Notes under the pieces: model-generated | Database searches by the model: none | Told to the model about the DNA's origin: nothing | What the model saw: the letters and a program-made list of their open reading frames with translations, nothing else | Shown here: in pieces, positions 44,174 through 53,846 of the stretch | Layout of the letters: every line of letters begins with the position of its first letter | Position numbering within the stretch: the first letter of the stretch is position 1 | Program-made: the position numbers and the translations under genes | Source of the DNA: Candidatus Avelusimicrobium pullicaecorum | GTDB taxonomy: Bacteria > Elusimicrobiota > Elusimicrobia > Elusimicrobiales > Elusimicrobiaceae | Assembly (NCBI GenBank): GCA_944322825.1 | Contig: CALUQD010000002.1 | Coordinates: 1 to 64,000, forward strand | Length of the DNA: 64,000 nt | Reading direction: 5' to 3'

Positions 44174-45313
44174 TTATTTTTCCTCCTGGGATACGTCCTG
44201 GTTTTGCAGCTGGTCCGGCGGGGCCGGGTTTTCCGGCGTGGTTTGGGCAGCAACGGCGGTGGCTGCTTTTTCGTCCGTTTCCGCCGCTTCATTCGGTTCG
44301 GCCGAGGCAGCCGGTTGGGCGTCCTGCGTTGGGGCAAAAGCGTCCGGCTGGGCCGAGGGTTGCTCCGGTTCGGCAGGTGAACCGAAGAAATCACCTTTAT
44401 TATAACTGTTGCGCGTAAAGAACGGGTCCGCCGACGAATCCAGCGCTTCCAGGCGTTCCTCTCCTTCCAGCTCATCCAGCGGGATGATAGCCGGTTCGGC
44501 CAGCGGCGGCAAGGGCTCGCCGAAGGGTAAATCTTCCTGTTTTTCACGCAGGGATTTGGCGGCAAATACTTGCAAATCGGGCAATTCGGAAATTTTATTA
44601 AGGCCAAACATCCGCAAAAACTCGTCCGTTGTGCCGTATACCATCGGGCGGCCGACGGTGTCCTTCTTGCCTACCACCCGCACGAGCGAGCGCTCCAACA
44701 GGCGTTCGAGCGGGCCGGCCACGTCCACGCCGCGGATGGCTTCCATTTCGGCGCGGGTAATCGGTTGCTTGTACGCCACAATGGCCAACGTTTCCAACGC
44801 GGCGTTGGAAAGTTTGGTGGTCATTTTTTCGTTGTACAGGCGGCGCACCCAACGGCCGTATTCGGGCTTGGTAGACATTTGAAACCCGCCGCCCACTTCC
44901 ACCACCTGGATGGCGCTGTTGCGGCAGAGGTAATCGTCCTGGATTTCCAAAATCATTTCGCGCACGCGGCGCGCGTCCACGCCGTCGATAACATCGGCGA
45001 TGCGGGTGGGTTTTAACGGGCGGTCCGTAATAAATAAAAGCGTTTCCACGATTTGTTTAAACTCGCTGGTGGGCACGAGTTCAAAGGGTTTATCGGCTTC
45101 ATCGGGGTTTTGCGGAGCGGACGGCTCTTCCGCTTTTACCTGGGCCAGCTCTTCCGCTTCCTCCTGTGAAGCGGCAACAGCTGCCGTTTCCGGCGTAGCC
45201 CCGTCAGCGGCCGCAGGGGCGGAGGAAAGCGTTTCGGCGGCCGGTTCCTGCACGGCGTCCGGCTGCATTTCAGAAACGGTGGCTTGGTTTTGCAGTTGTT
45301 CTTCAGTTGGCAT
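44174..45313 (-). CDS. scpB: ScpB, condensin subunit, with long tails
   Basis: 379 residues; ScpB is usually about 190. The core (about 75-255) holds two winged-helix domains with VETLLFITDRPLKPTRIADVI and LETLAIVAYKQPITRAEME, clear ScpB motifs. Both ends carry low-complexity tails rich in Ala, Glu, Pro and Gln: about 75 residues before and about 120 after the core. ScpB binds ScpA and the SMC ATPase in chromosome compaction. It follows scpA by 18 bases. Confidence 0.95.
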   Translation of the reverse strand: MPTEEQLQNQATVSEMQPDAVQEPAAETLSSAPAAADGATPETAAVAASQEEAEELAQVKAEEPSAPQNPDEADKPFELVPTSEFKQIVETLLFITDRPLKPTRIADVIDGVDARRVREMILEIQDDYLCRNSAIQVVEVGGGFQMSTKPEYGRWVRRLYNEKMTTKLSNAALETLAIVAYKQPITRAEMEAIRGVDVAGPLERLLERSLVRVVGKKDTVGRPMVYGTTDEFLRMFGLNKISELPDLQVFAAKSLREKQEDLPFGEPLPPLAEPAIIPLDELEGEERLEALDSSADPFFTRNSYNKGDFFGSPAEPEQPSAQPDAFAPTQDAQPAASAEPNEAAETDEKAATAVAAQTTPENPAPPDQLQNQDVSQEEK

Positions 45314-45331
45314 AAAAATTCCTCCGGGCGG

Positions 45332-46093
45332 CTATTTTTCTTCGCCGTGCATTAAGGTTTTAAAATCTTTGTCTTTATTTTCCGGGTTTAAATAAATCCG
45401 GATTTGGCCCAGTTTTTCGTCCTGGCGGGCGATGAGTTTTTTAATTTTCATCAGTTCCAACAGAGCCATAAAACAGGTGATAATCCCGCGTTTTTTGGTT
45501 TCCCCCACAAAGATATCATCCAACAACACCCATTCGCGCCGCGCCAACATATTTACCACTTTCTCCATCTTCATTTCGATAGGGAATTCTTCCACCTTGA
45601 GCAGTTCAATGCGTTTGCGTTCGTCCAACCGTTCAAACGCGCGCTTGACGGCGGAAAGCAAATCAAACATTTGCAGGTTGATGACTTTTTCGCCATTGTC
45701 AAAAATGGGGGCGGAACGGTAAAAATTATCTTTGTTTTCTTCAAACTTCTGTTCCAAAAATTTGCTGGCTTCTTTGTATTTTTGGTATTCCACCAGCTTG
45801 GCCACCAATTCTTTGACGGGATTTGGCCCTTCGTCCTCCGTCGTAGGAGCTTGGGAAGGAAGCAGCGTTTTGGCCTTAATTTGCATCAGCGTGCTGGCCA
45901 TCACCAAAAATTCGCCCGCCACTTCCAGGTTCAGCTCCTTCATCACGTTTAAATAATCCAAATACTGCTGGGTGATTTCCGCGATGTTAATGTCGCAAAT
46001 GTCCAAGTTGTCTTTTTTAATCAAGTGCAAAAGCAGGTCCATCGGACCTTCGAACACGTTGATATGAACATTTATCGGCGCAGGAGCTAGCAT
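45332..46093 (-). CDS. scpA: ScpA, kleisin subunit of condensin
   Basis: 253 residues. FEGPMDLLLHLIKKDNLDI at the start and FLVMASTLMQIKAKTLLP are the standard ScpA signature, and the C-terminal winged helix has AKKRGIITCFMALLEL-like sequence. ScpA bridges the SMC heads with ScpB. It lies between trpS and scpB with short gaps. Confidence 0.96.
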   Translation of the reverse strand: MLAPAPINVHINVFEGPMDLLLHLIKKDNLDICDINIAEITQQYLDYLNVMKELNLEVAGEFLVMASTLMQIKAKTLLPSQAPTTEDEGPNPVKELVAKLVEYQKYKEASKFLEQKFEENKDNFYRSAPIFDNGEKVINLQMFDLLSAVKRAFERLDERKRIELLKVEEFPIEMKMEKVVNMLARREWVLLDDIFVGETKKRGIITCFMALLELMKIKKLIARQDEKLGQIRIYLNPENKDKDFKTLMHGEEK

Positions 46094-46102
46094 AAAATCC
46101 TC

Positions 46103-47158
46103 TTAATGCATCAGACGCATTGCTTTCTTGACGGCGGCCAAAGTTTTGGCGGCGTTTTCTTGGGCGCGTTCTTTGCCTTCGGCCACGATTTTTTCGAGCT
46201 GGGCTTTGTCGTCTTCAAACGTTTTGCGGCGTTCGGAAAACGCTTTGAGTTCCGGCTCCATCAGTGCGAACAACTCTTTTTTGCACGCCACACAGCCCAA
46301 GGCGCCGGCTTTGCATTCTTCGCAGCGTTTGGCGGCGTTGGGATTATAAATCTGGTGGAAGGCGTACACGACACAGCCTTCGGGGTTGGCGGGGTCGTTG
46401 GCTTTTTTCTTGTTCGGGTCGGTGAACATCGTCATCACTTTTTTGCGCACGGAATCCAACTCTTCGCCCAAGCTGATAGCATTGTTGTAGGATTTGGACA
46501 TTTTCCGCCCGTCGATGCCCGGCACGCGGGCCACGTTGGTGTACAAGGGGGCCGGTTCGGTGAATACTTCTACGCCGTACACTTCGGCAAAGCGGCGGGC
46601 CAAATCGCGCGCGATTTCCAGGTGGGCGGTTTGGTCCTTTCCCACGGGAACGTAGGAAGCCTGCTGGATTAAAATATCCGTCGCCATCAGCACGGGATAA
46701 CCCAAAAAGCCAAAAGAAGATATTTCTTCGTCCCCGGCAATGGAATTTACTTTTTCCGCCAAGGATTTTTCATCCAGCTGGCCGGCGTATTTTTGTTTCA
46801 ACAGTTCCTGGATTTGTTCTTTGTAGGTCGGGTTTCTAAGCAGCCAGCCCAAGGGGGTAATCATCCCCAACAGGGTATTGAGTTCGCTTACCTGCGGCAC
46901 GTCGGACTGCACAAAAATGGTGCATTTTTGGGGGTCCAGCCCGGCGGTCAGCCAATCCACCAGCATTTGCCGGCTGTTTTCGGCCAGGTTTTCGGTGTGC
47001 TCGTAAGCGGTGGTTAACGAGTGCAAATCCGCCACGAAGAAATAGCAGTTGTACTTATCCTGCAGGGCCACCCAATTTTTAAGCGCCCCGTGAAAGTTGC
47101 CCAAGTGCAGTTTGCCCGTCGGACGCATACCGGAAAGTACAATTTTATCAGTTGCCAT
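46103..47158 (-). CDS. trpS: Tryptophanyl-tRNA synthetase
   Basis: 351 residues. A class I synthetase with the HIGH-like GKLHLGNFHGALKNW, the KMSKS motif in GRKMSKSYNN, and tryptophan-pocket sequence such as MATDILIQQASYVPVGKDQ. A cysteine pair set (CEECKAGALGCVACKKE) near residue 280 likely binds zinc, as in some TrpRS. It charges tRNA-Trp. Confidence 0.97.
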   Translation of the reverse strand: MATDKIVLSGMRPTGKLHLGNFHGALKNWVALQDKYNCYFFVADLHSLTTAYEHTENLAENSRQMLVDWLTAGLDPQKCTIFVQSDVPQVSELNTLLGMITPLGWLLRNPTYKEQIQELLKQKYAGQLDEKSLAEKVNSIAGDEEISSFGFLGYPVLMATDILIQQASYVPVGKDQTAHLEIARDLARRFAEVYGVEVFTEPAPLYTNVARVPGIDGRKMSKSYNNAISLGEELDSVRKKVMTMFTDPNKKKANDPANPEGCVVYAFHQIYNPNAAKRCEECKAGALGCVACKKELFALMEPELKAFSERRKTFEDDKAQLEKIVAEGKERAQENAAKTLAAVKKAMRLMH

Positions 47159-47170
47159 AGAAACCTCTTA

Positions 47171-47806
47171 TTACATTAAAAATTTGGAAAAAATCCCCAC
47201 CAACAGCATCGTAGGCGGCAGCAGGAGATATTTCACACCGCCGGTCAAAATCAAAAACAGCACCACATACATTCCGTACCGGCCGAAAAAGCCATCGTAC
47301 TTCAGCGCGGCCCGCACGGGCAGCAGGGCCGTCACGATGCGCCCGCCGTCCAACGGCGGGATGGGGATTAAATTAAATACGGCCAAAAAGATATTGATAA
47401 ACATCGCATACTGCAAAAACACAAACAGCTGTTGCAGCGTTTGGGGTGCGAAAGACGCCTGCAGAAGGATAAAAATTTTCATCACCAGCACGCACAGCAC
47501 CGCCAATAACAGATTGGAAGCCGGCCCCGCAAAGGCCACTTTGCCCATATCTTTACGAGGAGACGGCATCCGCAGCGGATTAATCGGCACCGGTTTGGCC
47601 CAGCCAAAAAGCGGCAGCCCCACCAGCCAGCAGAAGGCCGGCACGGCCAAGGTACCAATAGGGTCCACGTGATGCAAGGGGTTTAACGTCAGGCGTCCGC
47701 TTAGGTAAGCGGTGTCATCGCCCAGGCGGTATGCGGCCAAGCCGTGCGCGAACTCGTGCAGCACAATGGAGAAAAATAAAATGGGTATAAATACGATTAC
47801 TTCCAT
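47171..47806 (-). CDS. M50-family site-2-type membrane protease
   Basis: 211 residues with about six hydrophobic segments. The zinc site is complete: HEFAHG (HExxH) near residue 17, and NPLHHVDPIGT with a later DGGRIV supplying Asp, the typical M50B layout. Such proteins cut substrates within the membrane; the substrate is unknown. It is the first gene of a 12-gene run ending at 34138; the gap before it shows no strong promoter, so it may also be read through from the export operon upstream. Confidence 0.92.
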   Translation of the reverse strand: MEVIVFIPILFFSIVLHEFAHGLAAYRLGDDTAYLSGRLTLNPLHHVDPIGTLAVPAFCWLVGLPLFGWAKPVPINPLRMPSPRKDMGKVAFAGPASNLLLAVLCVLVMKIFILLQASFAPQTLQQLFVFLQYAMFINIFLAVFNLIPIPPLDGGRIVTALLPVRAALKYDGFFGRYGMYVVLFLILTGGVKYLLLPPTMLLVGIFSKFLM

Positions 47807-47869
47807 ACATTACCATTTTACTAATTTATCCCCATTCCTGCACGCGCGCGCACAGGGGGCGGCAAACGG

Positions 47870-48985
47870 CTAGTTAAGTTTGGATTTGAAGTTTTTGTAC
47901 GCCGCGGTGCACAGTACGACGGAAAGCACCGCCAGCCACAGGCAGTTCTGCCAAAAGAAGCCGGCATCGCCCCCCTTTAGGATAATAGCACGGAAGTTAA
48001 GTACGGAATACATCATTGGGTTCAAGTAGCACAGCCAGCGGAAAACAGCCGGGATGTTGGCCACCGGGAAAAACACCCCGGAAAGCAAAATAGCCGGCAT
48101 TAAATACAGCACGCTGGCCATCATGGCCTGCTGCTGGGTATGGACGACGGTGCTGATAAGCAGGGCGCAGGCCAGGGCGGAAACCGTAAACAGCACCGAA
48201 TTGACGGCAATCTGCCATAAATCGCCGCGGAACGGAATGCCAAACCCCGCCACCCCGATAAATAAAATCAGCCCCACAATACACAGCCCAATCACAAAAT
48301 ACGGCAAGGTTTTGCCCACCATAATTTCTTCCACACTGCAAGGAGATACGATTAATTTTTCCATTGTGCCGGTTTCTTTTTCCTTGGCGAGCGACATTCC
48401 CCCCACCACCAGCAGCACGATGAATGTGGACATCACTAGCAACGCCGGAATCATATACGACGTCGTATCCATATAGTGGTTAAACAGCACGCGCATATCC
48501 AGGGAGATAAGCCCGCCGCCCAAGTTGTATCCGTTTTCGCGGGCGACTTCGGCCACAATTTGCTGGACATATCCGTTTACCTGCTGAGCGCGCTGGGCGT
48601 TGGTGGCGTTTAACAGCAGCTGGATAGGGCTCGAACCGCGTTCCAGGGCTTTTTCAAACCCTTCGGGCGGAGCCACCAGCACGGCTTCGGCTTTATGGGA
48701 AGCGATGAGCTCCTCCGGGTCGGGCACCTGCGCGCCGTTTATGCCGGACACTTTGGTAAACCAGCCCGAAGCCAGCGCGCGGCTTTCCAGCTCCTGCGCG
48801 ATTTTGCCCGGCTTGGAAACGACCACAAACTTGATGTTTTTTACTTCGCTGGTCAGCGCCAGGCCAAACATAATGGTCTGCATCACGGGAATAAAGAAAA
48901 TGGCCATAATCATTTTCGGGTCCCGCAGAATTTGGATGATTTCTTTAACAAAAAATCCTTTTATGGTACGTGCGCGCAATTTCAT
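47870..48985 (-). CDS. ABC-2 type permease (YbhR-like)
   Basis: 371 residues: a helix near the start (about 22-42), a large extracytoplasmic loop (about 43-165), then five helices. The layout and LAKEKETGTMEKLIVSP are those of ABC-2 drug-export permeases such as YbhR. Its start overlaps the previous permease (ATGA), and it is the last gene of the TetR-regulated operon. Confidence 0.92.
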   Translation of the reverse strand: MKLRARTIKGFFVKEIIQILRDPKMIMAIFFIPVMQTIMFGLALTSEVKNIKFVVVSKPGKIAQELESRALASGWFTKVSGINGAQVPDPEELIASHKAEAVLVAPPEGFEKALERGSSPIQLLLNATNAQRAQQVNGYVQQIVAEVARENGYNLGGGLISLDMRVLFNHYMDTTSYMIPALLVMSTFIVLLVVGGMSLAKEKETGTMEKLIVSPCSVEEIMVGKTLPYFVIGLCIVGLILFIGVAGFGIPFRGDLWQIAVNSVLFTVSALACALLISTVVHTQQQAMMASVLYLMPAILLSGVFFPVANIPAVFRWLCYLNPMMYSVLNFRAIILKGGDAGFFWQNCLWLAVLSVVLCTAAYKNFKSKLN

Positions 48986-50139
48986 GGTTCCACATCCGTT
49001 TTAAATTTATGCACGGCAAGCAAAATCATCGCCGCGGCAAACAGTCCAATCGCGCCGAAGGCCGCAGCCAGGGTGGCGGGGGCGGCGTCGCTTAAAAACA
49101 CGGTTCGGCTGATGAGCAAAAACCACCGCTGCGGGAAAAGCGCCGTGAAATACTGGAAAAACGCGGGCATATTTTCAATCGGAAAAATAAACCCGGAGAA
49201 AATAAACGACGGCAGCAATCCCACCGCAAACGCAAACTGAATGGCCGCCTGTTGCTGGCGGGTGACGACGGAAATCACCAGCCCCAGCGCCAACGCGCCC
49301 GTGATATACACCCAACACGCCGCCATATAGAACAGGAAACTCCCCAAAAACGGAATGCGGAACACATACACCGCCAGCACAAATACGACCAGCACGTCTA
49401 AAAAAGTCAGCACAAAATACGGCACCAGCTTGCCCAGCACGATTTCGGACGGACGAACCGGCGTGGATAAAAGCAGTTCCATCGACCCGTTTTCCCACTC
49501 TTTGGCTACGGTAAGGGCCGTCAGCACGATGGCCAAAAAGCCGATGATAATCGTGCTCAGCGCGGGCACGATAAACCAGCGGCTGTTGAGCTCGGGGTTG
49601 AACAAAAACCGGCTGCGGATTTGCCCGCCCGCCAAACGGGCGGCACCCTCCGCGCCGCCGGCGAGTTCCGGGTTATCGCGCATAAAAACGGCATTGGCTT
49701 TTTGCACCACACCCTGCATATAACTGCCCATAATACTAGCCTGCACGTTATCGGTACCGTCGGCCAGCAGCTGCACTTGGGCGGGCTTTTCGGGGTTGGC
49801 GGCGCGGATGTTGCGCCCGAAGCCGCGCTTGATAACCAGCAGGGCGGGGCTTGCATTTTGTTCAAGTGCACGGTCGGCCGCGGCGGGCGTATGGACGGGC
49901 GACAAATCAAAATATCCGGAAGAGGCCATCTCCTGCAAAAAACGGCGGGAAACGCTGGTTTGGTCGTTGTCGCGGACGGCTACGCGCATATGCTTATAAT
50001 CCAAATCAATCACAAAGCCAAACATTCCCACAAAAATCATCGGCAAGATGAGCGTCACGGCCAGCGTAAACGGGTCGCGCAGGATGTGTTTGTACTCTTT
50101 GTAAGCCACGCTCTTGGCGCGCCGCCAGGAAAAGTTCAT
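48982..50139 (-). CDS. ABC-2 type permease (YbhS-like)
   Basis: 385 residues with the same plan as its neighbour: one N-terminal helix, a large extracytoplasmic domain, and five C-terminal helices, with VAKEWENGSMELLLSTP as the ABC-2 signature. The pair should form the membrane channel as a heterodimer. ATGA overlap on both sides ties it to the ATPase and the other permease. Confidence 0.92.
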   Translation of the reverse strand: MNFSWRRAKSVAYKEYKHILRDPFTLAVTLILPMIFVGMFGFVIDLDYKHMRVAVRDNDQTSVSRRFLQEMASSGYFDLSPVHTPAAADRALEQNASPALLVIKRGFGRNIRAANPEKPAQVQLLADGTDNVQASIMGSYMQGVVQKANAVFMRDNPELAGGAEGAARLAGGQIRSRFLFNPELNSRWFIVPALSTIIIGFLAIVLTALTVAKEWENGSMELLLSTPVRPSEIVLGKLVPYFVLTFLDVLVVFVLAVYVFRIPFLGSFLFYMAACWVYITGALALGLVISVVTRQQQAAIQFAFAVGLLPSFIFSGFIFPIENMPAFFQYFTALFPQRWFLLISRTVFLSDAAPATLAAAFGAIGLFAAAMILLAVHKFKTDVEP

Positions 50140-51062
50140 TTGTTTTCCCTCCCGCTTACGGCCTGCAGGAACACGTCTTCGAGCGTGGGCGGCACTTCGC
50201 GCACGTCAAACTGGCCCGCAAACGGGGCGCAGGCGCGGTCCAAAACGGCGCGGTCCGATGCGCGCACGCGCAAATTGTTGCCAAACACGGCCGACACAAT
50301 CCCCGCCTGTTTAAGCGCTTCGCGCAGTTCGTGCTGTACGGTCGCGCTGAAGGAGATTTCCAACGGTTTGACGGGGAAGAATTCTTCTTTCAGTTCCTGC
50401 GGCGTGCCCAGCGCAATGATTTTGCCGCGCTCCATCAGCGCAATTCGCCCACAGTATTCGGCTTCATCCATATAGTGGGTGGTTACGAAAACGGTTTTGC
50501 CCATTTCGGCCAAGCGGCGGATGAGCGCCCAAAACGCCGCGCGCGTCTGCGGCGACGTGCCGGCCGTCGGCTCGTCCAAAAACACGAGTTCCGGGTCGTG
50601 CAGCAGAGCGGAAGCCAGCGCCGCCATTTGCTTGACCCCGCCGGAAAGATGACTGACCGGGTCCGGCAGATTTTGCGGCAGGCCGATAAATTCCATCAGT
50701 TTGCGGGAACGTTCGTCAATTTGTTTGGGGCTCATAGCATAGAGGCTGCCGGCAAAGCGCATATTTTCGTGCACCGTTAAATCGGGGTATAAGGTAAATT
50801 TTTGGGACATATACCCAATGCGCGGCTTTAGCACGGCCGTGGAGCGGGACACATCCTGCCCGTCCACCGTTACGGAGCCTGCCGACGGATTTAAAATACC
50901 GCAAATGGTGCGGATGGTAGTGGTTTTGCCGGCGCCGTTGGCGCCCAAAAAACCGAAAATTTCGCCGCGGTGCACGTCAAAACTCACGCCGTCTACAGCT
51001 TTAAAAGAGCCGAACGACACCGTCAAATCTTTTACGCTGATAACTATATCGGTTTTATTCAT
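50136..51062 (-). CDS. ABC transporter ATPase (C-terminal YbhF half equivalent)
   Basis: 308 residues. Walker A GANGAGKTTT, signature LSGGVKQMAAL and Walker B LVFLDEPTAG are intact, and the C-terminal tail matches drug-export ATPases. In E. coli the YbhF protein carries two such domains in one chain; here the two are separate genes, overlapping by 8 bases. Confidence 0.94.
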   Translation of the reverse strand: MNKTDIVISVKDLTVSFGSFKAVDGVSFDVHRGEIFGFLGANGAGKTTTIRTICGILNPSAGSVTVDGQDVSRSTAVLKPRIGYMSQKFTLYPDLTVHENMRFAGSLYAMSPKQIDERSRKLMEFIGLPQNLPDPVSHLSGGVKQMAALASALLHDPELVFLDEPTAGTSPQTRAAFWALIRRLAEMGKTVFVTTHYMDEAEYCGRIALMERGKIIALGTPQELKEEFFPVKPLEISFSATVQHELREALKQAGIVSAVFGNNLRVRASDRAVLDRACAPFAGQFDVREVPPTLEDVFLQAVSGRENK

Positions 51063-51774
51063 TTTTCAAAAATATCTCGGCAAAATCCGTCACGCCAAAA
51101 TGCGCCATCACTTCCTGCGGCGCACCGGAAGCCAGCATCCGCCCGCCGCTAAGCACGTGCACCTGGCCGCAGCGGCCGGCTTCGTCCATATAGGACGTAC
51201 TGACGATAACCGTCATTTCTTTCCCGGCAAAACCGTATACCAAATCCCACAATTCCTGCCGGCTGACGGGGTCCACCCCGATGGTGGGTTCATCCAACAA
51301 CAACAGTTTGGGGCGGTTTAACAGCACGCACATCAGCCCCAATTTTTTATACATTCCGCCCGACAGTTTGCCGGCGGGACGCTCTGTAAACGGGGTCATC
51401 CCCGTAGCATACAGCAGTTCCTCGGCGCGGCGTTCAAAAGGGGCTTGCGGCAAATCGTACAAATCGCGGAAAAATTCCAAATGTTCCCGGCACGTCAAAT
51501 CGGGGTAGAGGCTGGGCTCCTGCGGGAAATACCCCGTTACGCGTTTGACGTCCGCGGCGGACAACGGCTGCCCGTTCTCGTCATACGCCACGCTCCCTTC
51601 GTCCGGCTGCAAAAGCCCGGCCAGCACGCGGATGAGCGTTGTTTTGCCGGCGCCGTTTGGGCCGATAATGCCGTGCACCTGCCCCGCGCCGAACCCCGCG
51701 CTGACCTGCCTAAGCGCCTGCGCGCGGCCCATTTTTTTGCTTACTTGGCGGACGTCGGCGCGCAAGGCGGGCAT
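51055..51774 (-). CDS. ABC transporter ATPase (N-terminal YbhF half equivalent)
   Basis: 239 residues. Walker A GPNGAGKTTL, signature LSGGMYKKLGL and Walker B LLLLDEPTIG are intact. It should pair with the next ATPase to drive the two permeases. It begins 1 base after the adaptor gene. Confidence 0.94.
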   Translation of the reverse strand: MPALRADVRQVSKKMGRAQALRQVSAGFGAGQVHGIIGPNGAGKTTLIRVLAGLLQPDEGSVAYDENGQPLSAADVKRVTGYFPQEPSLYPDLTCREHLEFFRDLYDLPQAPFERRAEELLYATGMTPFTERPAGKLSGGMYKKLGLMCVLLNRPKLLLLDEPTIGVDPVSRQELWDLVYGFAGKEMTVIVSTSYMDEAGRCGQVHVLSGGRMLASGAPQEVMAHFGVTDFAEIFLKNE

Positions 51775-51775
51775 A

Positions 51776-52507
51776 TTATCTAGCCTCCGGGAATTTCACT
51801 TCCACCGTCATCCCCGATTTAAGCGTGCGGGCCGCATCGTTGTGAAAGCGCGTTTTAACGCCGTATACCAGCCGTTCGCGCTCGCGGCGGGTTTGCACGT
51901 TTTTGGGGGTAAATTCGGCTTCGTCGCTGATGCTCAAAATCGTTCCCTGGAACGTTTGGCCCGTTTCGGGCAGCAAGGCGGTTACGTTATCCCCCACCGC
52001 CAGGCGGGCCAGCAAATCGTGTTCCACATACACCCACACGTCCACCTCGGCCATATCGGCCACGGTTACGAGCTTGCGTCCGGCGGCGATAAATTCCCCC
52101 GGCTCGTAGTACTTATAAAGTACCTTGCCCGAAAGGGGGCTGGTGATGTCGCACCAGCTTTCGTACAGGGCGGCTTGATCGCTTTGATGCTTTTTCAAGT
52201 CGTAATTTTCGCGCGAACCGGCGGTGGTTTTTAACAGCGTATCGGCGCGTTTAAATTCTTTTTGGGCGATGGCGGCTTTCAGGCGCGTATCGCGGCAGTC
52301 CAGGCGGGCGAGCACTTCGCCCTTTTCCACGGGGCTTCCTTCCTGTACGTTTAGCTCGCTAATCGTGTCGGACAGGCGGCTGGGCACATCCACTTCCACC
52401 GCTTCCACCACGCCGCTGTACGCAAACGGGGTGCGCCGCAGGAACAAAAGCCCCACGATGACTAGGATAATTAAAATAACGGCTGCAACAGAAATTAATT
52501 TTTTCAT
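51776..52507 (-). CDS. HlyD-type membrane fusion protein
   Basis: 243 residues, short for the family. One helix (about 5-23), a lipoyl-like half (VEVDVPSRLSDTISELNVQEG, SPVEKGEVLA), a short helical hairpin, the second lipoyl half (ITSPLSGKVLYKYYEPGE) and a beta domain. It links the inner-membrane pump to TolC, like YbhG. Confidence 0.93.
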   Translation of the reverse strand: MKKLISVAAVILIILVIVGLLFLRRTPFAYSGVVEAVEVDVPSRLSDTISELNVQEGSPVEKGEVLARLDCRDTRLKAAIAQKEFKRADTLLKTTAGSRENYDLKKHQSDQAALYESWCDITSPLSGKVLYKYYEPGEFIAAGRKLVTVADMAEVDVWVYVEHDLLARLAVGDNVTALLPETGQTFQGTILSISDEAEFTPKNVQTRRERERLVYGVKTRFHNDAARTLKSGMTVEVKFPEAR

Positions 52508-52514
52508 AAATCAC

Positions 52515-53846
52515 CTATTTCCCTAAACTGTCCAATACGGCCAAGCCGTTCAGACGGCGGATATTGAGTTCGTTTAACATAATCCGGCTTTGCAAAGCGG
52601 AGAGGTTGGCGTCGTCCACTTCCAAAAACGTCACGGCGCCGGCGTTATACGCCTGGTACGTCAAATCGGCGGACTGAGAAGATTTCTCCGCCAACCGCCG
52701 GGCCAAACCGCTTTCTATATCCAGTGCGCCCAGCGAATCTTTGGCCGACAGGAAAAGCGCTTTTAGCGCTTCCTGCGTTTCGTGCTTTTGTTCGCGCGCG
52801 GCGTCGGCGGCCCGTTCTTTAGCCTGGGCCTGGCTGCGGTTCTTTTTCCCTTCAAACAAGGGCAGGCGCAGGGAAAGCCCCGCTTTGCCCAAGAAAACGT
52901 CCTCTTGGATGGGCCCGTTGGGATATTGCGCGTATGCGCCGGCGCTTACTCCCACCCGCGGCCACACGGCGGCCGCATAGCCGCGCGCGGCGTATTCGTA
53001 CGATTTAATCACCCCATCGTACGCGGCCAGACGCGGGGTATCTTCATCAAAAGTCAGTTGGGCAAACGGTGCGAATTGCCGCACCGTTTGGGCGGGGTCG
53101 TCGGCGCGGATGACGGCGGAAGTATTCCCTTCCAGTTTTTCGCGCACGCGCCAGTCCAACGGGTAGTGCGGGTCAATGCCAAAATCGGTTCCTGTCAGCT
53201 TGAAAAGTTCGCGCAAATCGCGCGCCAGTTCGGCGCGGGCGGCGCTGGCGTCCACGGCGGCGCGAAGGGCTTGCTTCTCGGCCAACAGCACATCGCGGCG
53301 GCTTTTGGCCCCCGCCTGATACGCCGACTGTACATCCGCCAACTGCTTGCGGGCTACTTTTAATTGTTCAGACAGCAAAAACAAATTTTCCAAATCGCGC
53401 TGGATGGAAAAATACGCCTGGCGCACCTGCAAAAGCGCCTGTTTGCGGGCCAAGTCGTACTCGGCCAATTTGCTTTGATACGCTTCCTGCGCGCTTTTGG
53501 CGGCAGAGGAACGCGCGCCGTTGTCAAACAACACATATTCCAGCGTCGGCCCGACGGAATAGCCCCATTCGCTGCCGAACTCAAACAGCTGCGGCCCTAC
53601 TTGCATCTGCGGCACTTCCGAGGTCCAGCTGCCCGCCGCGTCCAAATATAAAGACGGATACAAATTGCCCCGCGTGCTCTCGTACGCGGCTTGGGCCGAA
53701 GCGGCCTGCGCCTGCGCCGCTTTGACCGCCGGCGAAAATTCCAGCGCGGCCGACTCGCACGCGCGGAGCGGCAACTCTTTCACCTCGGCCGCCCACACCC
53801 CTGCACTGGCACATAAGATTAAAAAGACCCCCAGGCACTTTTTCAT
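52515..53846 (-). CDS. TolC-family outer membrane factor
   Basis: 443 residues with a signal peptide (1-19) and two TolC repeats of long helices and strands, for example ALEFSPAVKAAQAQAASAQAAY and later LRLPLFEGKKNRSQAQAKE. It should form the outer-membrane exit of the pump. Its ATG overlaps the TetR stop. Confidence 0.94.
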   Translation of the reverse strand: MKKCLGVFLILCASAGVWAAEVKELPLRACESAALEFSPAVKAAQAQAASAQAAYESTRGNLYPSLYLDAAGSWTSEVPQMQVGPQLFEFGSEWGYSVGPTLEYVLFDNGARSSAAKSAQEAYQSKLAEYDLARKQALLQVRQAYFSIQRDLENLFLLSEQLKVARKQLADVQSAYQAGAKSRRDVLLAEKQALRAAVDASAARAELARDLRELFKLTGTDFGIDPHYPLDWRVREKLEGNTSAVIRADDPAQTVRQFAPFAQLTFDEDTPRLAAYDGVIKSYEYAARGYAAAVWPRVGVSAGAYAQYPNGPIQEDVFLGKAGLSLRLPLFEGKKNRSQAQAKERAADAAREQKHETQEALKALFLSAKDSLGALDIESGLARRLAEKSSQSADLTYQAYNAGAVTFLEVDDANLSALQSRIMLNELNIRRLNGLAVLDSLGK

